This document shows positions 41,809 to 53,671 of a stretch of DNA of 64,000 nt, piece after piece. The position numbers and the translations under genes were made by a program. The stretch lies in NCBI GenBank assembly GCA_008704415.1, contig VXIS01000067.1, positions 62,001-126,000 of the forward strand, given 5' to 3'. Every line of letters starts with the position of its first letter. Positions within the stretch are counted from its first letter, which is position 1. This DNA comes from Sphaerosporella brunnea. Lineage: Eukaryota > Ascomycota > Pezizomycetes > Pezizales > Pyronemataceae. Under the pieces are notes generated by a model. The model did not search any database and was not told the DNA's origin. It was given only the letters and a program-made list of their open reading frames with translations.

Positions 41809-41880
41809 TCCCACCTCGAAACCTGCCAACAGAGCAGGATACCACCGAATTTTTGAGTTGTCCAGGATCGCGCAACATGA
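41809..41880 (+). repeat. Dispersed 70-bp repeat, copy 2
   Basis: See the copy at 34183-34255; the pair is about 75% alike by eye. Confidence 0.5.
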
Positions 41881-43499
41881 CAGATCACCTATTCGTCAAC
41901 ATCGAGCCCCGTGTGTCAGCACTTGCATGCAGCGGACCTGGATGCAGCAAGCTCAGATGCAGAGGGTTCAAACCTTCTGAGCGTGACAGTCCAAAGCAAA
42001 CTGTGGGAACGTATTCCGCACTTTTCAGGACTTCAAGGAGAGAACCCACACTTGCTGCCCATTCCTGATCTTCTTGACGCTTCATGGTCCAAGCATCTGA
42101 ACTGTGTAAACACGAGGGATGAAATCAGGTGCGAATGCGCAGCACATATCTAGCGCATGTCACTCCGATCCACGACAAACCCAGTTTTCTTGATGGATTT
42201 GGAGAAACGTACTTGTACTTGGCACAGGCGTTTCAAGAACATCAAGTGCCTTGTGGACATGCAGTCTCCGTCATGCACCCACCGCTTGAATTTAGCTCCC
42301 GTGGATTTTTTGCCTTCATAGCTATGTCTTTCAACTGTAGTTCCGCGGGTGTATCAATCCCCCATAACCATGGAGCAGGTCCGCCTCCTGGGACAGGAGG
42401 CAGATTCTTTGTCTGGCGTGAGTGATGCTCACTTTGACCGGCAAACCGCCACTCACAACAAGACCTTGTGGACGCTGCGGATTTGTGGTGGCACGAACGA
42501 ACCATGAGGCGCGTACCTGAAAGCCGCCCCGATATGTAGACTACGTCGCTAGCAATAGGAATCACCGTTAACAGATTATTACCGTACCTTACGCTCGAGT
42601 TATGTTGTGATATCCTGGACGACTCAAAATTTCAGTGGTATTCTGCTCTTTTCAAAGGCTTCGAGGTGGTGTGCTGGACATATGCCGTTCATTTTTTTGT
42701 GCAGGTGAATACTGATGCGCTCGAAGGATTTCACATATTATCTATTATCCTATAAATCCACTATCAATGGTCTGCACCATCAGGTGGATCGGGACTTTAC
42801 TTCCAATATGCCTGGCAGTAGGTTCTTGTTGCACCGGCCTGTTTATATCCCGTGCAATGCAAACATTGCGGCATGCATTCAGAACCTTCCGGGGCTTACC
42901 AACCTCTGCGCAATCACCAGCCCATTCCCTGCGAAAGGTCAGCGCAACAGTCGGAAGCATTCCAGCTATCTCCAATGGGTGAGTGCGATTCCGCGAACCG
43001 CACAACATCATCCAGTGCGACGCGTCTTTCCATGGCAGGAGACAGCTGGCGGCACTGGCCAACCTGGCGGGCGATCTCTGCAGCGCTAACGTCCCCAAAA
43101 CACGCAACTTCATCCTCTGGGACCAGCGGGTTCAACTGAAGTCCGAATCATTCCTGCCATCACCTGCGGTCAAGTGCGATTCCGGTAGCCTCTTGTGTCC
43201 CCAGCACTCAGGATGCGCGGGAAGTCACAAAAATTGGAGAAAACCCCTGCCTTTTGCGTGGGGGTAAGTGGTTTCGCCATTGTTGCACGTTAGGACCGGA
43301 CCGTACTGTGCTGATCAATAATTCCCATGCAGCCACGCTTTGCCTATGCACGGAACCGAATGCAACAGATCCCCAACTGCTAACGTATCAGGGGTGATGA
43401 CCTGCTGTTTGAGCAGACCTTGTTCCATGGTGCGTTTGATCACGGATTTTATCACAGCTTGGGTTATAAGTGACACGTGCGTGCAGGCCATGGCTGTGC
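41881..43499. other. Unassigned region
   Basis: Overlapping short frames. A Cys/His cluster (VQCKHCGMHSEPSG...LRNH near 42850) hints at a finger but nothing around it supports a gene. Confidence 0.35.
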
Positions 43500-44110
43500 C
43501 ATGTTGTTTGGGATGATTTTTCTCCTTTGTTTGGTCCGGTTGGTCCCCGACCACAAAGACGCCCAAAGCAAGGAGCTGGCCGACCAGCTCGCAAAAGAAG
43601 CTGTGGAAGTTGGTTTCGGTACAACCTTGTACGACAATTTCGTCCACTTACCATCGCTGGCTCACATAGGCAGATGAGTCACTCCGGCCACACGAGCAGA
43701 CTGCGAGGCGTGACTCAACGAGCACTGCCGTCACAAGGCCTACTACAAGCGGCGAAATGGCGTCAACAAGACGCCTCCTCGATTGAACAAGAGGCTGCCG
43801 GCTCGTTTCTTCCAGCTCAAGCTCAACAAAGCATCGAAGCCCCTGTGTCTTCACAAGACTGGAAGGCGGAACGACGATAAATGCTGGTGAGGTGGCAGCT
43901 GCGCTGCGCAGACCCGACGCCATCTGCTCAAATTCTGTAGAAGGTGGAAAGCAGAGCAGATGGGGCTATGGAAGGCGGTCAAGGATGCCAATAAAGAGGG
44001 TGGAGGCATGAAACGCTGGACATCCACTTCGGTGGTCGCTTTGCAGGCGGATGACAGATGTACGGAAGCGGTCCTTGATTCCCTCCCTTCTACAAAATTG
44101 GCTGCTGTCA
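43500..44110 (+). pseudogene. LINE fragment: RNase H end and C-terminal tail
   Basis: It begins VPDHKDAQSKELADQLAKEA, the last block of a LINE RNase H domain (W-x-PGHxGxxGNExADxxAKxA). After a frame shift a Lys/Arg-rich piece (PPRLNKRLAARFFQLKLN) and then LWKAVKDANKEGGG and LQADDRCTEAV follow. The last two motifs match the tail of the fragment at 34470-35010, so they are a conserved feature of this LINE family. Confidence 0.7.
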
Positions 44111-45261
44111 TGATAGGAGCTTAATGTCATGACCGGCTACGGTTTTCTTTGCTGTGGTTCTAGTATCTGTTGCGATTCCCTTTGTCCGTTTTCTTACAGC
44201 CGTTCCAGGAACTCTACGCCAGACTGGAAATCTTTGGCTGTTGTTTTAGCGCACATTTTTACTTTTGCTTGGATGAAATTTCTGCGGCTGGGTCTGGTAG
44301 GTGTGACGGAGGGGGGCACGAACGTCATTGCGTTCCCCCGGTCGCTGAGCATTGCTCATCCACAGCCTACGCGCTTCATCTTTCATCGCCCATAATTCCA
44401 CCATTTCGTGAGCTTTAAGATTACCCAGCTTCGCCCTGCCAACGAGATTCGCTGTGTCTCTACCACGATCCCCGAACCCCGCGGACCCCGCCAAGCAATG
44501 ACGAAGCTTCTTGCGAAGTCCGCGGGATTTTACCCACACCGGCCCCCCTCCATCACACCCGTCATACCGAAACAAAGAAATTTCATCCGAGCAAAAGTGT
44601 CAATTTGTTCTAAAACAAGAGCCAAAAATTTTCCAGTCTGGCCTAGAGTTCCTGGAACCGCTGTAACAAGGGCCGCAGGCCCCGGTAGTGGGTGTCTGAT
44701 GGCTCAGGGGGTAGCACAGTCTCTCCTTCTTTGTATATGTCATGGCTGCAAGCGGCCGAATACAATGTCAAAAAAACAAAGGATATGTATTGGCACCGGG
44801 AGCGGGTCTGTTTCATCGTTTGCGGTAGCCTACAGACAATAAAGGTGGTTACAAACACAAAGTGTGTATCGATGATCGTCATCCAGATGGAAAATCTTGT
44901 TCGAGGACCTTCCAACACCTAGCTCGATGATGTAGCCGGCGGTACCAAAAGGAACGTGACGCACCAAATCTGGGCCGATGGGCAGCAGACGCGCGTCTGC
45001 CGCTGCGACGAAGACACGACAAAAACAGGATGGCAAAGATGACGAGCGTCCAACGGACGTATCAACATCCATAGTTCAACAAAGACAATACAATCGCCTC
45101 TGAAAACACGATGAATGAGTGAAAGGTAGCATTAAGATGAGAGATGGCGTACGGGGGTTGCAGGCAGGTAGGGATGAGACGGCGTGATTGCGATGTGTTC
45201 GTCGCTGTACCCAGCAGCGGAGTACGGATGTTCTATGAACAAGCTCGATTCCAGTGCCAGC
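44111..45261. other. Unassigned region
   Basis: It contains GTCCGCGGG and CCCGCGGAC as an inverted pair (about 44477 and 44518). No gene recognised. Confidence 0.35.
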
Positions 45262-45375
45262 CTGAGCGGCTTGCTTTCATGCCCGCTCAAGCTCAAAAAA
45301 TTACGTTTCGATCCGGCTGAATAGCACGGCTCGAGGTTTCGGCTCGAGCCGATCTGGCTCGGGTGCAACACTATT
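45262..45375. repeat. GCTCGAGCC-type hAT subterminal cluster
   Basis: It carries CCGCTCAAGCTC, GGCTCGAGG, GGCTCGAGCCG and CTGGCTCGGGTG, the motif class of the hAT ends at 39.5, 40.2 and 63.4 kb. No TIR or TSD was resolved. Confidence 0.5.
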
Positions 45376-45751
45376 TCAAGCGTGGCTTTGAGGGTCACGT
45401 TAGATTGGGAACAGGTAGCAAAGATTTTGCGTGTGTGTTTGGGAGGTAGGTAGTGGTTGTGGGTTGAGCCCTAGGTTTCCCGGAGGTTGCATATAGGGTT
45501 TTAGATAGGTGCGAGTGAGGAGGGGTGCTGGAAAGTAGATAGGCACCAAGCCTCGACGCTCGCTTCCTCCTAATCTACTAACCTTCACCTACCTACCCGA
45601 ACACAACCCAGTCTACTACAAGCAGTCCTCTGCTTGTCGACTTTGATCTAAACCACTTCCACTCTCAAACACCGTCAACACCCTACCTCAAACTCACAAT
45701 AACAACCGAATGTCTCAGAACTAACTCTGTGAGAAGCCAAACCTTTCCGAC

Positions 45752-46300
45752 ATGCCTAACGTCGTTCTCGCCATGGTCGGATCGCACCTGAAAAACCATA
45801 ACGACCTCTACCACATTCAATTGGTAAACTGGCGCCTCCATCAGTTCTTCAACCCCCGCCTTTACTGCATCCGAGTTGCTGGCCAGCAGCGACTGCAGCT
45901 CGCCGACGACGGCAATGTCGGTGCCGTGCAGAGGCTGCTTGCCAACAATGTGCTGGATGTGAAGAAAAAGTTTTATCGGAACACTAACGGACACACCACG
46001 GTCTCCGACATGCTGAGGGTTGCCATCGAGGACCAGGACATTGCGATGTGTAGGGCCCTGATTGCGGCGGGAGCCAAGTGCATCAACACTTACATCAATC
46101 GCAATGCCCTCGCCCTAGAGTTCGGACGGATGCTCAAGGACCATGGCGCCATCGTTCGTGACACCCCCACCCCCCGGGGACAGGAGTTCATGTACGATCC
46201 CATCTACATACCCTGGCCCGTTGTCACTGTTTTCAAGAAAGTGTGGGGCAGTGATGAAGTGCCCATCAATTGCCTCATTGTCAGGGTTTTACCTTGGTAG
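45752..46300 (+). CDS. F-box-like / ankyrin-type protein, 182 aa
   Basis: ATG 45752 to TAG 46298-46300. Residues 1-40 (LAMVGSHLKNHNDLYHIQLV, then WRLHQFFNPRLYC) follow the F-box pattern of fungal F-box/ankyrin proteins: a helix after LPxE, then DLxxLxxxNRxLHxxLxPxLY; the leading LPxE is replaced by MPNVV. Next come two ankyrin repeats (LADDGNVGAVQRLLANNVLD and EDQDIAMCRALIAAGAKC). The C-terminus is short and aromatic. F-box proteins bring substrates to SCF ubiquitin ligases through Skp1, with ankyrin repeats binding the substrate. Upstream in the same frame is MSQN then a stop, so a few N-terminal residues may have been lost; otherwise intact. Confidence 0.65.
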   Translation: MPNVVLAMVGSHLKNHNDLYHIQLVNWRLHQFFNPRLYCIRVAGQQRLQLADDGNVGAVQRLLANNVLDVKKKFYRNTNGHTTVSDMLRVAIEDQDIAMCRALIAAGAKCINTYINRNALALEFGRMLKDHGAIVRDTPTPRGQEFMYDPIYIPWPVVTVFKKVWGSDEVPINCLIVRVLPW

Positions 46301-47604
46301 GCGCGGGCTTGTTTTGTGGACCGGGTGTGGCCATGCAGTGGGGCGTTGTGCGGCGGGAAGCGGTGTGTGTTTGTGTTTTGTCCACCCTAGGTTGTACTCT
46401 GATAGTAATTAAAAACCTGATGATTCCCTGCTCTGTTCGCCAGTTTCAGGCTGGTATGTTGGAAATACGCAGTACTGCTCTACAAATGGTATTTTGACCT
46501 CGTGTTGCGCACAAGCGGAGCCAGCTCGATTCTATGTATTTTTGCGCTCGGGTCGACCTCGGGTCAGACTCGAGTCATTCCAGCTTTCTAGATAGCACGA
46601 GGTTTCACCGACGGTACCCTCAAGTTGACGCCCGTTCCAACAACCACCCCGCTCGCCCTCCCAACTCCAAAAACCGGACTTCGCCCAGATAACCTCATGG
46701 ATGTCAGCCAACCAACAGCCAGCGCTCAGCGCACGTATGGAAGGAGATGCGATGCGAGACTTCACCAAAGAGCTCAGTGGACCTCGCTCTGATGGCTCTA
46801 GATACATTGGATGCTACGGACGCTCAGTGGACAGACAACCTGGTCGTATATCACCTTTCTCTACACTCGTAAGACAATACTTCGTGGGGAGGTTGCAGGC
46901 ACCGCTTGCAGACACCCCGCCAGAAAGACCGCCACCGAGGAGCCCATACGAATGTGAAACCCTGGGGAAGATGGGCAGGCTGTTGAATCGGACGTCGGAG
47001 CTGCGCTGAAATCCTCTTCGGGCCTCTCAGACTTATCCGACCGATCCGCGCACTTTTTCGCGAGCGGACTCGAGTGTACACGGAGCTTAACTGGACTACG
47101 ATGGTGCGTAACACTATTTTGACCCAACAAGGGTGCGTGAGGTTATCGAATGACCTTTTCTGTTAGGAACCACTGTGACAGAACCGCTTAGACTTTTGGA
47201 GGGTGTCGGGCAGGCATTCTTCGGGTGCGCTGGATTGATACGGCGAGTTTCTCATACTCACTGGCCTCGCCGCGGTGCATAGTCTATGGTTGTGACCCTC
47301 CAACGGAAGATTCACACGGTTGATTGTTGCTGTACAACGTGTTGTCTAGAGCACTAAGTAATATGTACAAGATGTGCTGGACCCAACTTGCTCGTCGCTC
47401 CACCCTTAATCACTTTGCTTGACGCTCTACACCAGCATTCCGTATGTCTGTGCGTCTTACGCGTGCTGGTATGGTGCAGGCAGCTGTAAACCGACCCGTC
47501 GCTGAGAATTTCCGTGACTTTAATAGCATGTGGAGGGTGCATAAAGTGGTCGAAGCGCGCGAAGTGATGGGGACCCTGAGAGTCAATTTTAGGTAAACTT
47601 GTCG
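46301..47604. other. Unassigned region
   Basis: Short frames only (46701-47009, 102 codons, no motif). An LTR-like start TGTTAGGAACCACTGTGACA occurs at 47162 without a partner. Confidence 0.35.
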
Positions 47605-48219
47605 TTATGCCTCCCCCGCAGCCGCCGCCGCCGCCGTCACCGTTCCTGCTGCCCCTGTTTCTGCTGCCCCCACCAAGTCTGCCCCCGCGTCTGGCTGTCG
47701 CTGTGAAACGCGCCGGAGATTCTTATAAACCCGTTCCTTATACCTTTTTGCGAAGCGGCCGCCGAGCCCATTATGTGCCAGCTGCACACAGATAAAAGTC
47801 TTTACCTGGAGATGCCGGGTATGATCTTGGCCGGCGGGACACTTCCGTGCGGATGAAAGTAGCTTCTTCATGTCTTCAAAGGCTGCTTTGAGAAGCTCAA
47901 CCCTCTTCGGTCTGGACACTCGAGGCCATGTGTGCTGTCCAGTTTGGGGATGTATTTCTGGCAATAGCACTGCTCCCAACTCAGGGTCGGAGTCAGCACC
48001 ATTGTGGACTTGAAACGTGCTGATGTAGGTCTCTAGGGATTTATGTGTGGCTTCCCGGTTACCGTCGTCTTCTTCTGCCTCGTCATCCTCTTCTGCCTGT
48101 CCTTCGTTCTCCACCTCATCCGGAAACACACCCTCAGCTTCAGTTTCAGCCAGACGCCTGCGCTTGTGAATAGCTGTGGCTTGTCGTGAAATGATAGTCC
48201 TTTTGCTCGGTGTCGTCAT
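47605..48219 (-). CDS. Acidic/basic hypothetical protein, 204 aa
   Basis: ATG 48219 to TAA, uninterrupted. Order of regions: basic start with KRRRLAETEAEG (nuclear-signal-like), a strongly acidic segment (EEDDEAEEDDGN), a central part with RPKRVELLKAAFEDMKKLL (amphipathic helix), a Lys/Arg patch (RFAKRYKERVYKNLRR) and an Ala/Gly-rich end with a run of alanines encoded by GCC/GCG repeats. No family recognised. The arrangement recalls small nuclear or retrotransposon structural proteins. Intact length and codon-wise acidic runs argue for a real coding frame. Confidence 0.45.
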   Translation of the reverse strand: MTTPSKRTIISRQATAIHKRRRLAETEAEGVFPDEVENEGQAEEDDEAEEDDGNREATHKSLETYISTFQVHNGADSDPELGAVLLPEIHPQTGQHTWPRVSRPKRVELLKAAFEDMKKLLSSARKCPAGQDHTRHLQVKTFICVQLAHNGLGGRFAKRYKERVYKNLRRVSQRQPDAGADLVGAAETGAAGTVTAAAAAAGEA

Positions 48220-49996
48220 TGCGGTTGCTGGCTGCGGGTCTTGCTGGCTGCGGGTCTTGCTGGCTCTTGGTGTCCTGTGTGTCGTTTCAAGAGTTCTGGG
48301 GCAGGCAACAGCGAAAAAAATGGTGATTTCACCATGAAGAAAAGACTAAGCTGTGCAGTTGGCCATAGCGGTTGACAGCTGGCCATAGCAACGACGTCGC
48401 GATTTTACATGGTCCAAGCTTTCCCAATCCATCCTCGCAAGTCTTTAATAAGATCATGAGATTGTTGTGACTGGTGGAAGCGCGGCCCCCAGTCTTAAAG
48501 AGCGCATCTTATTGAACGGGCGGGAGGGAGGTTTCGGCAGAGTTCTCACACGGTAATCAGTTTATAGACAGTTCTATGACTGCAGTCCGGACTGAGCCGA
48601 CTGCTGTGAACGAGCCCAGTCTGCGCTGGAGGCGGACAGCATTCAGAATGGCAACTCGTTTGGACCGCGAACCACGGCGGTCGACTACGGACTCTTTCGC
48701 CACGGAAAAGATTTTTCAGTACTGGCCGTGACCATGAAATTTTTTGCTACCGAACCCTTAGCAACCTCCACCAGAGACAGTTTTTCTCTCTTCCGGCCCT
48801 CGCATCCCTCTTTCCCCGCTTTTCTGCGTTCCCGCCTCCCACCTGACTGAGGCCAGGTACTATGCGCCAACTGATGTCTGCCCTGCATACATCATTGCGA
48901 TAGCGCTCAGTCCAAGCATGAAACTTGCTTACTGCCAGTCCGCTTGGAGGAACAGGCCTGAGTGGATTGAGCACGCTGAGTAGATTGTGCAAAGTGTCTG
49001 GCAAACACCATATCCTGCTGACTATGCAGCGGGTGTACCGGCAGAAGCAGGTCTCGAAGAGGACGAGCAAGCACCACTCTGTGAATGGGAGCGGCAGAAA
49101 CGTCGGCAACTTGTAGAAAACCCCGATGACACAGACGCCTGGCGGTTTTCCAGCGTGATCCTCCCCCACGGCGCACTATGAAGGACGTTGTGGGATACTG
49201 GGTCAGACATCCAAACATTGACGACGTCGCCCGGAGGCAATCCGACAAGCGCGAGTCGCGACCCAGCCCGGCCTACTTTGTCGGGCGCAGTTTGCCGTGC
49301 GGGCCTGCCCGTGTATTGGCACCCCTGTTCCCGTAGACACAACGGCTAAATGAAGTCCAGTTCGGTTCTGAGCCAGGACTGGATGAAACTGACGGCATAG
49401 AACACTGGGTAAAGCGCTATCTGTTCGCCCTAGGGTGTCATCCCGGCTGCCAAAATGGGCCGGCTGGACAGGCTGTTTGATCAGCACCGTTACGAAGCCC
49501 GGGCTGGCTGGCTGTGGCCTGCGTCCTTGAATGCAAAAGTCGCGAGTTTGTACAGAGTGAGAACCAGTGAAGCAACAATGAGGTGCATTCTTCACACCCA
49601 AGCAAGAGCTCATGCAGCCCACAGCCAGCCGCTTTTTGATCGGCCCAACGCAGCCCAGCGCAGTCGGCCCAGCTGGCTGGCTATGACGATCAACACAGGC
49701 TCCCTTCTAGCCCTACCCCTTCTCCACCCATCAGTCCACACACGTCTACCATCCCCGCACCTCAGCCCCAATATCATCTACCCAGATCAACATTTGGTGA
49801 TATCTTCACCTCTCCATTTGTATCCGGAATAGCTAGCCATTGCAATACCTGTCGCAGTTAGCCAACAATTATCCCGCGGGCGTTTTTGTCACGTCGCGCC
49901 ATTGGATTGTTTACTGTTTAGCATCTTTCCCAGGTATGTTCCCCTGACTGTTTCAATCGCAACTAGCTAAGCATCGCACGCAGACCATAAATCAAA
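48220..49996. other. Unassigned; GC-rich repeat patches
   Basis: Around 48575-48690 phrases such as GACTGCAGTCCGGACTGAG and CGGCGGTCGACTACGGACTC recall the hAT family of 10389-11178. Around 49240-49310 and 49490-49690 there are GCCCGGGCTGGCTGGC and GCAGCCCAGCGC arrays. No gene. Confidence 0.4.
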
Positions 49997-50695
49997 ATGG
50001 CTAGCATGTGTGTCATTATGAACCAGCACCACATTGGGCCCCCAATCGCTAACGTCAAAGTTCACTTGACATTGGGCGAAGCTGCGATTGTCAATGGATG
50101 GTTCCCCAACGAACACCCCAACCACAGCAACGACCCAACATTGAAAACACTGCCGCTGGGACAGGAAAACTGGCTTTTCACAGAATCAAATGCACGGCCA
50201 CTCGGAACGGCCGGCGCTTCTCCGGACCATTGCCAACAAAATCTGGTTCCACGACATATATTCTGAGCTATACGTTCAGACATTCAATATGTGACGCGCG
50301 TATGCATTTCTCGGTGACCTGTATCAATATGGCCAGCAGAACCGCGAAGCTTCCTGGTCCCGCCAACTACCTCCGCCTCCAGCTGTGAGAACGAACATCG
50401 TGATAACCGTGCCCTGGAACCGGAGGGCCCATGTGGGTGCACCCCGCCCACGCCACCACCTCCTCCTCCTCCTTCGTCGCCGCCCGGGCAAGTTCGTCCT
50501 GCGCGCAGCGCGCTGCTCTAGCCACGGGGAGATCTAAAAAAGATACAAACCTCTTTCGGTTCCCTGTCGAAACACGTCACTGACACCGTGAAGACTGAAT
50601 TGGATGCGCGTTTGGGCAATCGCAAAATTCAGTGCTGTTGCGGTGCTGGCTGCGACCACGAAGCGGAATGTTCAGGCAAACGAGCTCGTCGTTGA
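49997..50695 (+). pseudogene. Unnamed repeated family, member B
   Basis: A conserved block at 50208-50450 reads RPALLRTIANKIW, then LYVQ, a TGA at about 50292, and AYAFLGDLYQYGQQNREASW followed by SRQLPPPPAVRTNIVITVPW. It lines up with member A at 53839-54080. A Pro-rich stretch (a run of CCT codons near 50465) and a coiled-coil-like end with FGSLSKHVTDTVKTELDARL follow, finishing with a Cys-rich tail (CCCGAGCDHEAEC) and TGA at 50693. Frame changes separate the blocks. I do not recognise the family; gag of an unclassified retroelement and a host multigene family are both possible. Confidence 0.5.
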
Positions 50696-50975
50696 ATGTG
50701 GTCTGCTGAGCGTCCATTTCGTCTACTGAAGCCGCCGTGTAGGATCTGTCTTTCTGTGGTGAATTGGCGAGGGTCTTTCTGCGATGGGCTGCGTGGGGTG
50801 CTTGTGGGGTGGTTTGGCTGGGGTCTGTTTGCTCCGTTGTGGGGGTTAGGGCTGCATGTGGCAGGTCGGCTGCGCGCGTTCTTATCTCGTTTTCTGTATC
50901 ATGTACCTCCCCGCCGGTGTAGAGAGACTACGCTAACCCTTGCCTTGCATTCAAAAATTCGGTTGCATCATCCTG

Positions 50976-51000
50976 TAGGGTTAGGGTAACCCTAACCCTA
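50976..51000. repeat. Head-to-head telomere-like motif
   Basis: TAGGG TTAGGG is followed directly by TAACCC TAACCC TA: two TTAGGG-type units meet two CCCTAA-type units with a one-base phase slip at the junction. Other short pieces (GGGTTAGGGTTA at 52703, TAACCCTAACCC at 54611, CCCTAACCCTAG in the chromovirus LTRs) are single-orientation. Confidence 0.75.
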
Positions 51001-51519
51001 AGGTTTCGGGGTGCTATGCTGGAAATTTGCCGTTTTTGGATAGATCACGCACGCCACCGTAGGTTTTAGTTCGTTCCGCGACCCAGAAAAAGAGGTGTTT
51101 CTCGCGATCCAGTCTGAACACGCAGTTCCGCCAGGCGTTCCACCGCCCCGTCCACCACCCCGGAATTCTTTTTTTTCCGTTCGTGTTGCTCTCCGGAACG
51201 ATCGCCGGAACGCGTTGTGGAACGTAGTACCGCCTTTTTTGACGTTCCAACGACGAGTGTTCTAGAGAACGTTCCGTGTCCCGGAACGAACCCTGGAATG
51301 ACCCGCGGAACGCCCTTTGGAGCGCCTACTGTAAACACGCCTATTGTGTGATCTCAAGATTGATCTTGCTGGGGGGGCAAATGTCACCGAGTCAATCGAA
51401 ACAACACCTGATTCTATTTGTATGACCCGCCTCGGATCTTTGGTTGTCAAGCTGGCCTACAGATTGTGAGGCAAGCTGATGATGTCGAGCGAAAAAGCGA
51501 GCAGGGCTGCTATCATTCA

Positions 51520-51801
51520 TTATGCATAGATCTCTCGTGAAGGGATGACCATGTCGTTTGAGCGCTGAATGCAGCCAACGATTTCGTTCTGCTCTGCCAG
51601 TACCATCCTTTGATAGTTGGCCTGTGCTTCAATCAGGCTTTTGGCTCCCTTGAGTCGGTCATAAACGCTGGTCCGAGGAAGTCCATACGTGGCGCCTGCT
51701 TGAAGAATAGATCGCTGAGCGCACGCCATTCAGACGGGTACAACAGCCAGCTCAATTCTGATTTGATTTGCATCGTTGACGCTCAGGTTGATCTTACTCA
51801 T
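51520..51801 (-). pseudogene. Pogo-type transposase N-terminus (psq/CENP-B HTH)
   Basis: From ATG 51801 on the minus strand the frame holds one TGA (51730-51732) and continues through SILQAGATYGLPRTSVYDRL, the psq-type helix-turn-helix (AAxxYGVPxSTLxDRxxG), then ANYQRMVLAEQNEIVGCI, the start of the CENP-B HTH (Q.L...EE..lv.wi). Such domains bind TIR DNA in pogo/Fot1/Tigger transposases and in the CENP-B protein. The frame ends at 51520 with no catalytic domain after it, so this is a truncated transposon copy. Confidence 0.65.
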
Positions 51802-53671
51802 CGCCCTGGTAAGGGATGTTGAGGCTGTTTTTTGTGTCGGTTAGCCCCTCAGGTTATCCAGTTGCGCCTCACCAGATTGCCCACAACTCGGCTCGTGGTG
51901 AACCTCAGAACAATTCTCTTGGTTGGATTCTGGCGCAATTCCAACAACCATTCAACCCGGCGAGCTGCCATGGTAGCCAAACAATGCAACCGGCGGGGCA
52001 CGGTAGCTCCGTTAGCCTTTCAGAAGCCGGCCTGGTGTGCTGGCGATGGGCATTCCTGACTGGGACCTGTACACGTAGAGCTTGCTGTTACCCTTCTTCA
52101 ACTGAGCTGTGAACAAACAAATCTCAGGCTAGCCAAACAGCAGGAGTGACTCAATGTGCGGCGTAAGACTTGAGCTGATGTTGTTGATTCAGCTCCTGTC
52201 CGAAATATGGCGGTCTCTGGATTTCAAGCGGGTGGCCAAGCCTCGGCTGGTTGTCTGACAGCACCTATACGTAGGAAGGCTATGTGTCCGCACACTGGTC
52301 GTAGAAGTAGGCAGGCATTAACGTAATCAAAGCGCACCTTTGTCGGCTCAATTATAGGTGTCTTCCCTCCACACCGGGCTACAGTGAGCCGTTTATGCGA
52401 GAGAAATACTATTACGGTGATACCGTTTTGCTCTCAGAATGGCGGTGACAAACACCTGCGGTCACTGGTCTCGTGCCCCGCGCAGTGAGGGTGGACCGCG
52501 TCACGGACAGCTGTCTGATCCGTTAACCCACCACCTTTGTGCAATGCAGGAATTGTCCGTCTTCCGGTTTTGTTTTCGTTATATAGATGCGCCATTCATG
52601 TTTTGCAATGCCGACATGCGAGCAAGCAAAATTGCTCTGTTTCGCTGTTGCACGTATCTGTCGCTAGCACGGCCGTCACATCGGCCGTTCGTGCAGCGGG
52701 CGGGTTAGGGTTACCAACCAGTGTAGTAGCGACAGATTGCAAACCTGGTTTCGTATTTGGACAAGCTTCGCTTGCTCAGCGTTCCAGATAAAGCCACAGC
52801 CCGGGGATCAGGACTGCCCAGATTAGTCCCAGGTTTGAGAAGCATTACACTCATCCCTTCACACGCTGAACCAGCAGATGTGCGCAATCGTGAGGGGCCC
52901 TTAACCCGTCAGCTCTCCCGTGCTCGAAAATATACATGCACCCACCAACCAACCCCTCAGAGAAAACACCGACTCTCGCCGGACGATTCCACAAGCCCTG
53001 CGAACGAACTGGGTGATTTCTAGTGAAGCACCAACACTGACTGCCCTGCGAGTGCTTCACGTTTTGGACCATATTTATTTGACCACAGACCAATTGCAAA
53101 CAGCAAGGTGTGATTATACCTTATCCTCTCCACATCGCACCGATCAGAATGTACTCACATTGAACTCCTCCTTCATGACGGCCCCACTCACACACGCCCC
53201 AGCGCCGACCAGTTACCTCATTCAGCTCGAATGACCGTCGATCCCGTGCCCCGCAGCCCTAACCGATTTCTTTGCATCGCTCCGATGCCGTTCGTCGCTG
53301 TGTTTACAGCCCCAACCAGCTTCTCTCTGCAACGAAGAGCTAATCGTCTTCGATTTCACGGAGCGGGAGAGAACCACCGATCGCAACGAGTCGACGCCGA
53401 TAAACATCGGCAACGTCGAGATGAGCCGAGTGGTGAAGCATGGGATGACTATAAGTTCCCAGAGTCAGAAAACATTGGTTGGCACCCGACTCGGAGTGGT
53501 GTGAGAAAACAGGTATTGCCCGGTTGAACGACCTCCATCACCACCAACCGACTCGAATGTAGGGCTGTGAGGATAGCTGCGCATGCGCCTAGTCCTTCGT
53601 CTCAACCTCAATTTTCCCCGAGCACCCTCGCTCACCTTGCACCTTCACCCGCAACCATCGACAGATTACGA
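51802..53671. other. Unassigned region
   Basis: A plus-strand stretch near 53330-53510 reads FDFTERERTTDRNESTPINI in an open frame but has no known motif. TTAGGG-like GGGTTAGGGTTA lies at 52703. Nothing else. Confidence 0.35.

Noticed and set aside
42850..43139. Zinc-finger protein (CKHCGMH...)
   Set aside because: One Cys-Cys pair with irregular His spacing in a region of overlapping random frames.
47162..47220. LTR start TGTTAGGAACCACTGTGACA
   Set aside because: No partner LTR, primer site or target duplication.
47607..47795. Pro-rich plus-strand ORF
   Set aside because: It is the antisense of the alanine/glycine codon run of the intact minus-strand ORF 47605-48219.
47775..47802. Intron in the 47605-48219 ORF (GTAAAG...GTGCAG)
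   Set aside because: Only about 28 nt long, below the minimum size of fungal introns, and the unspliced frame is open.
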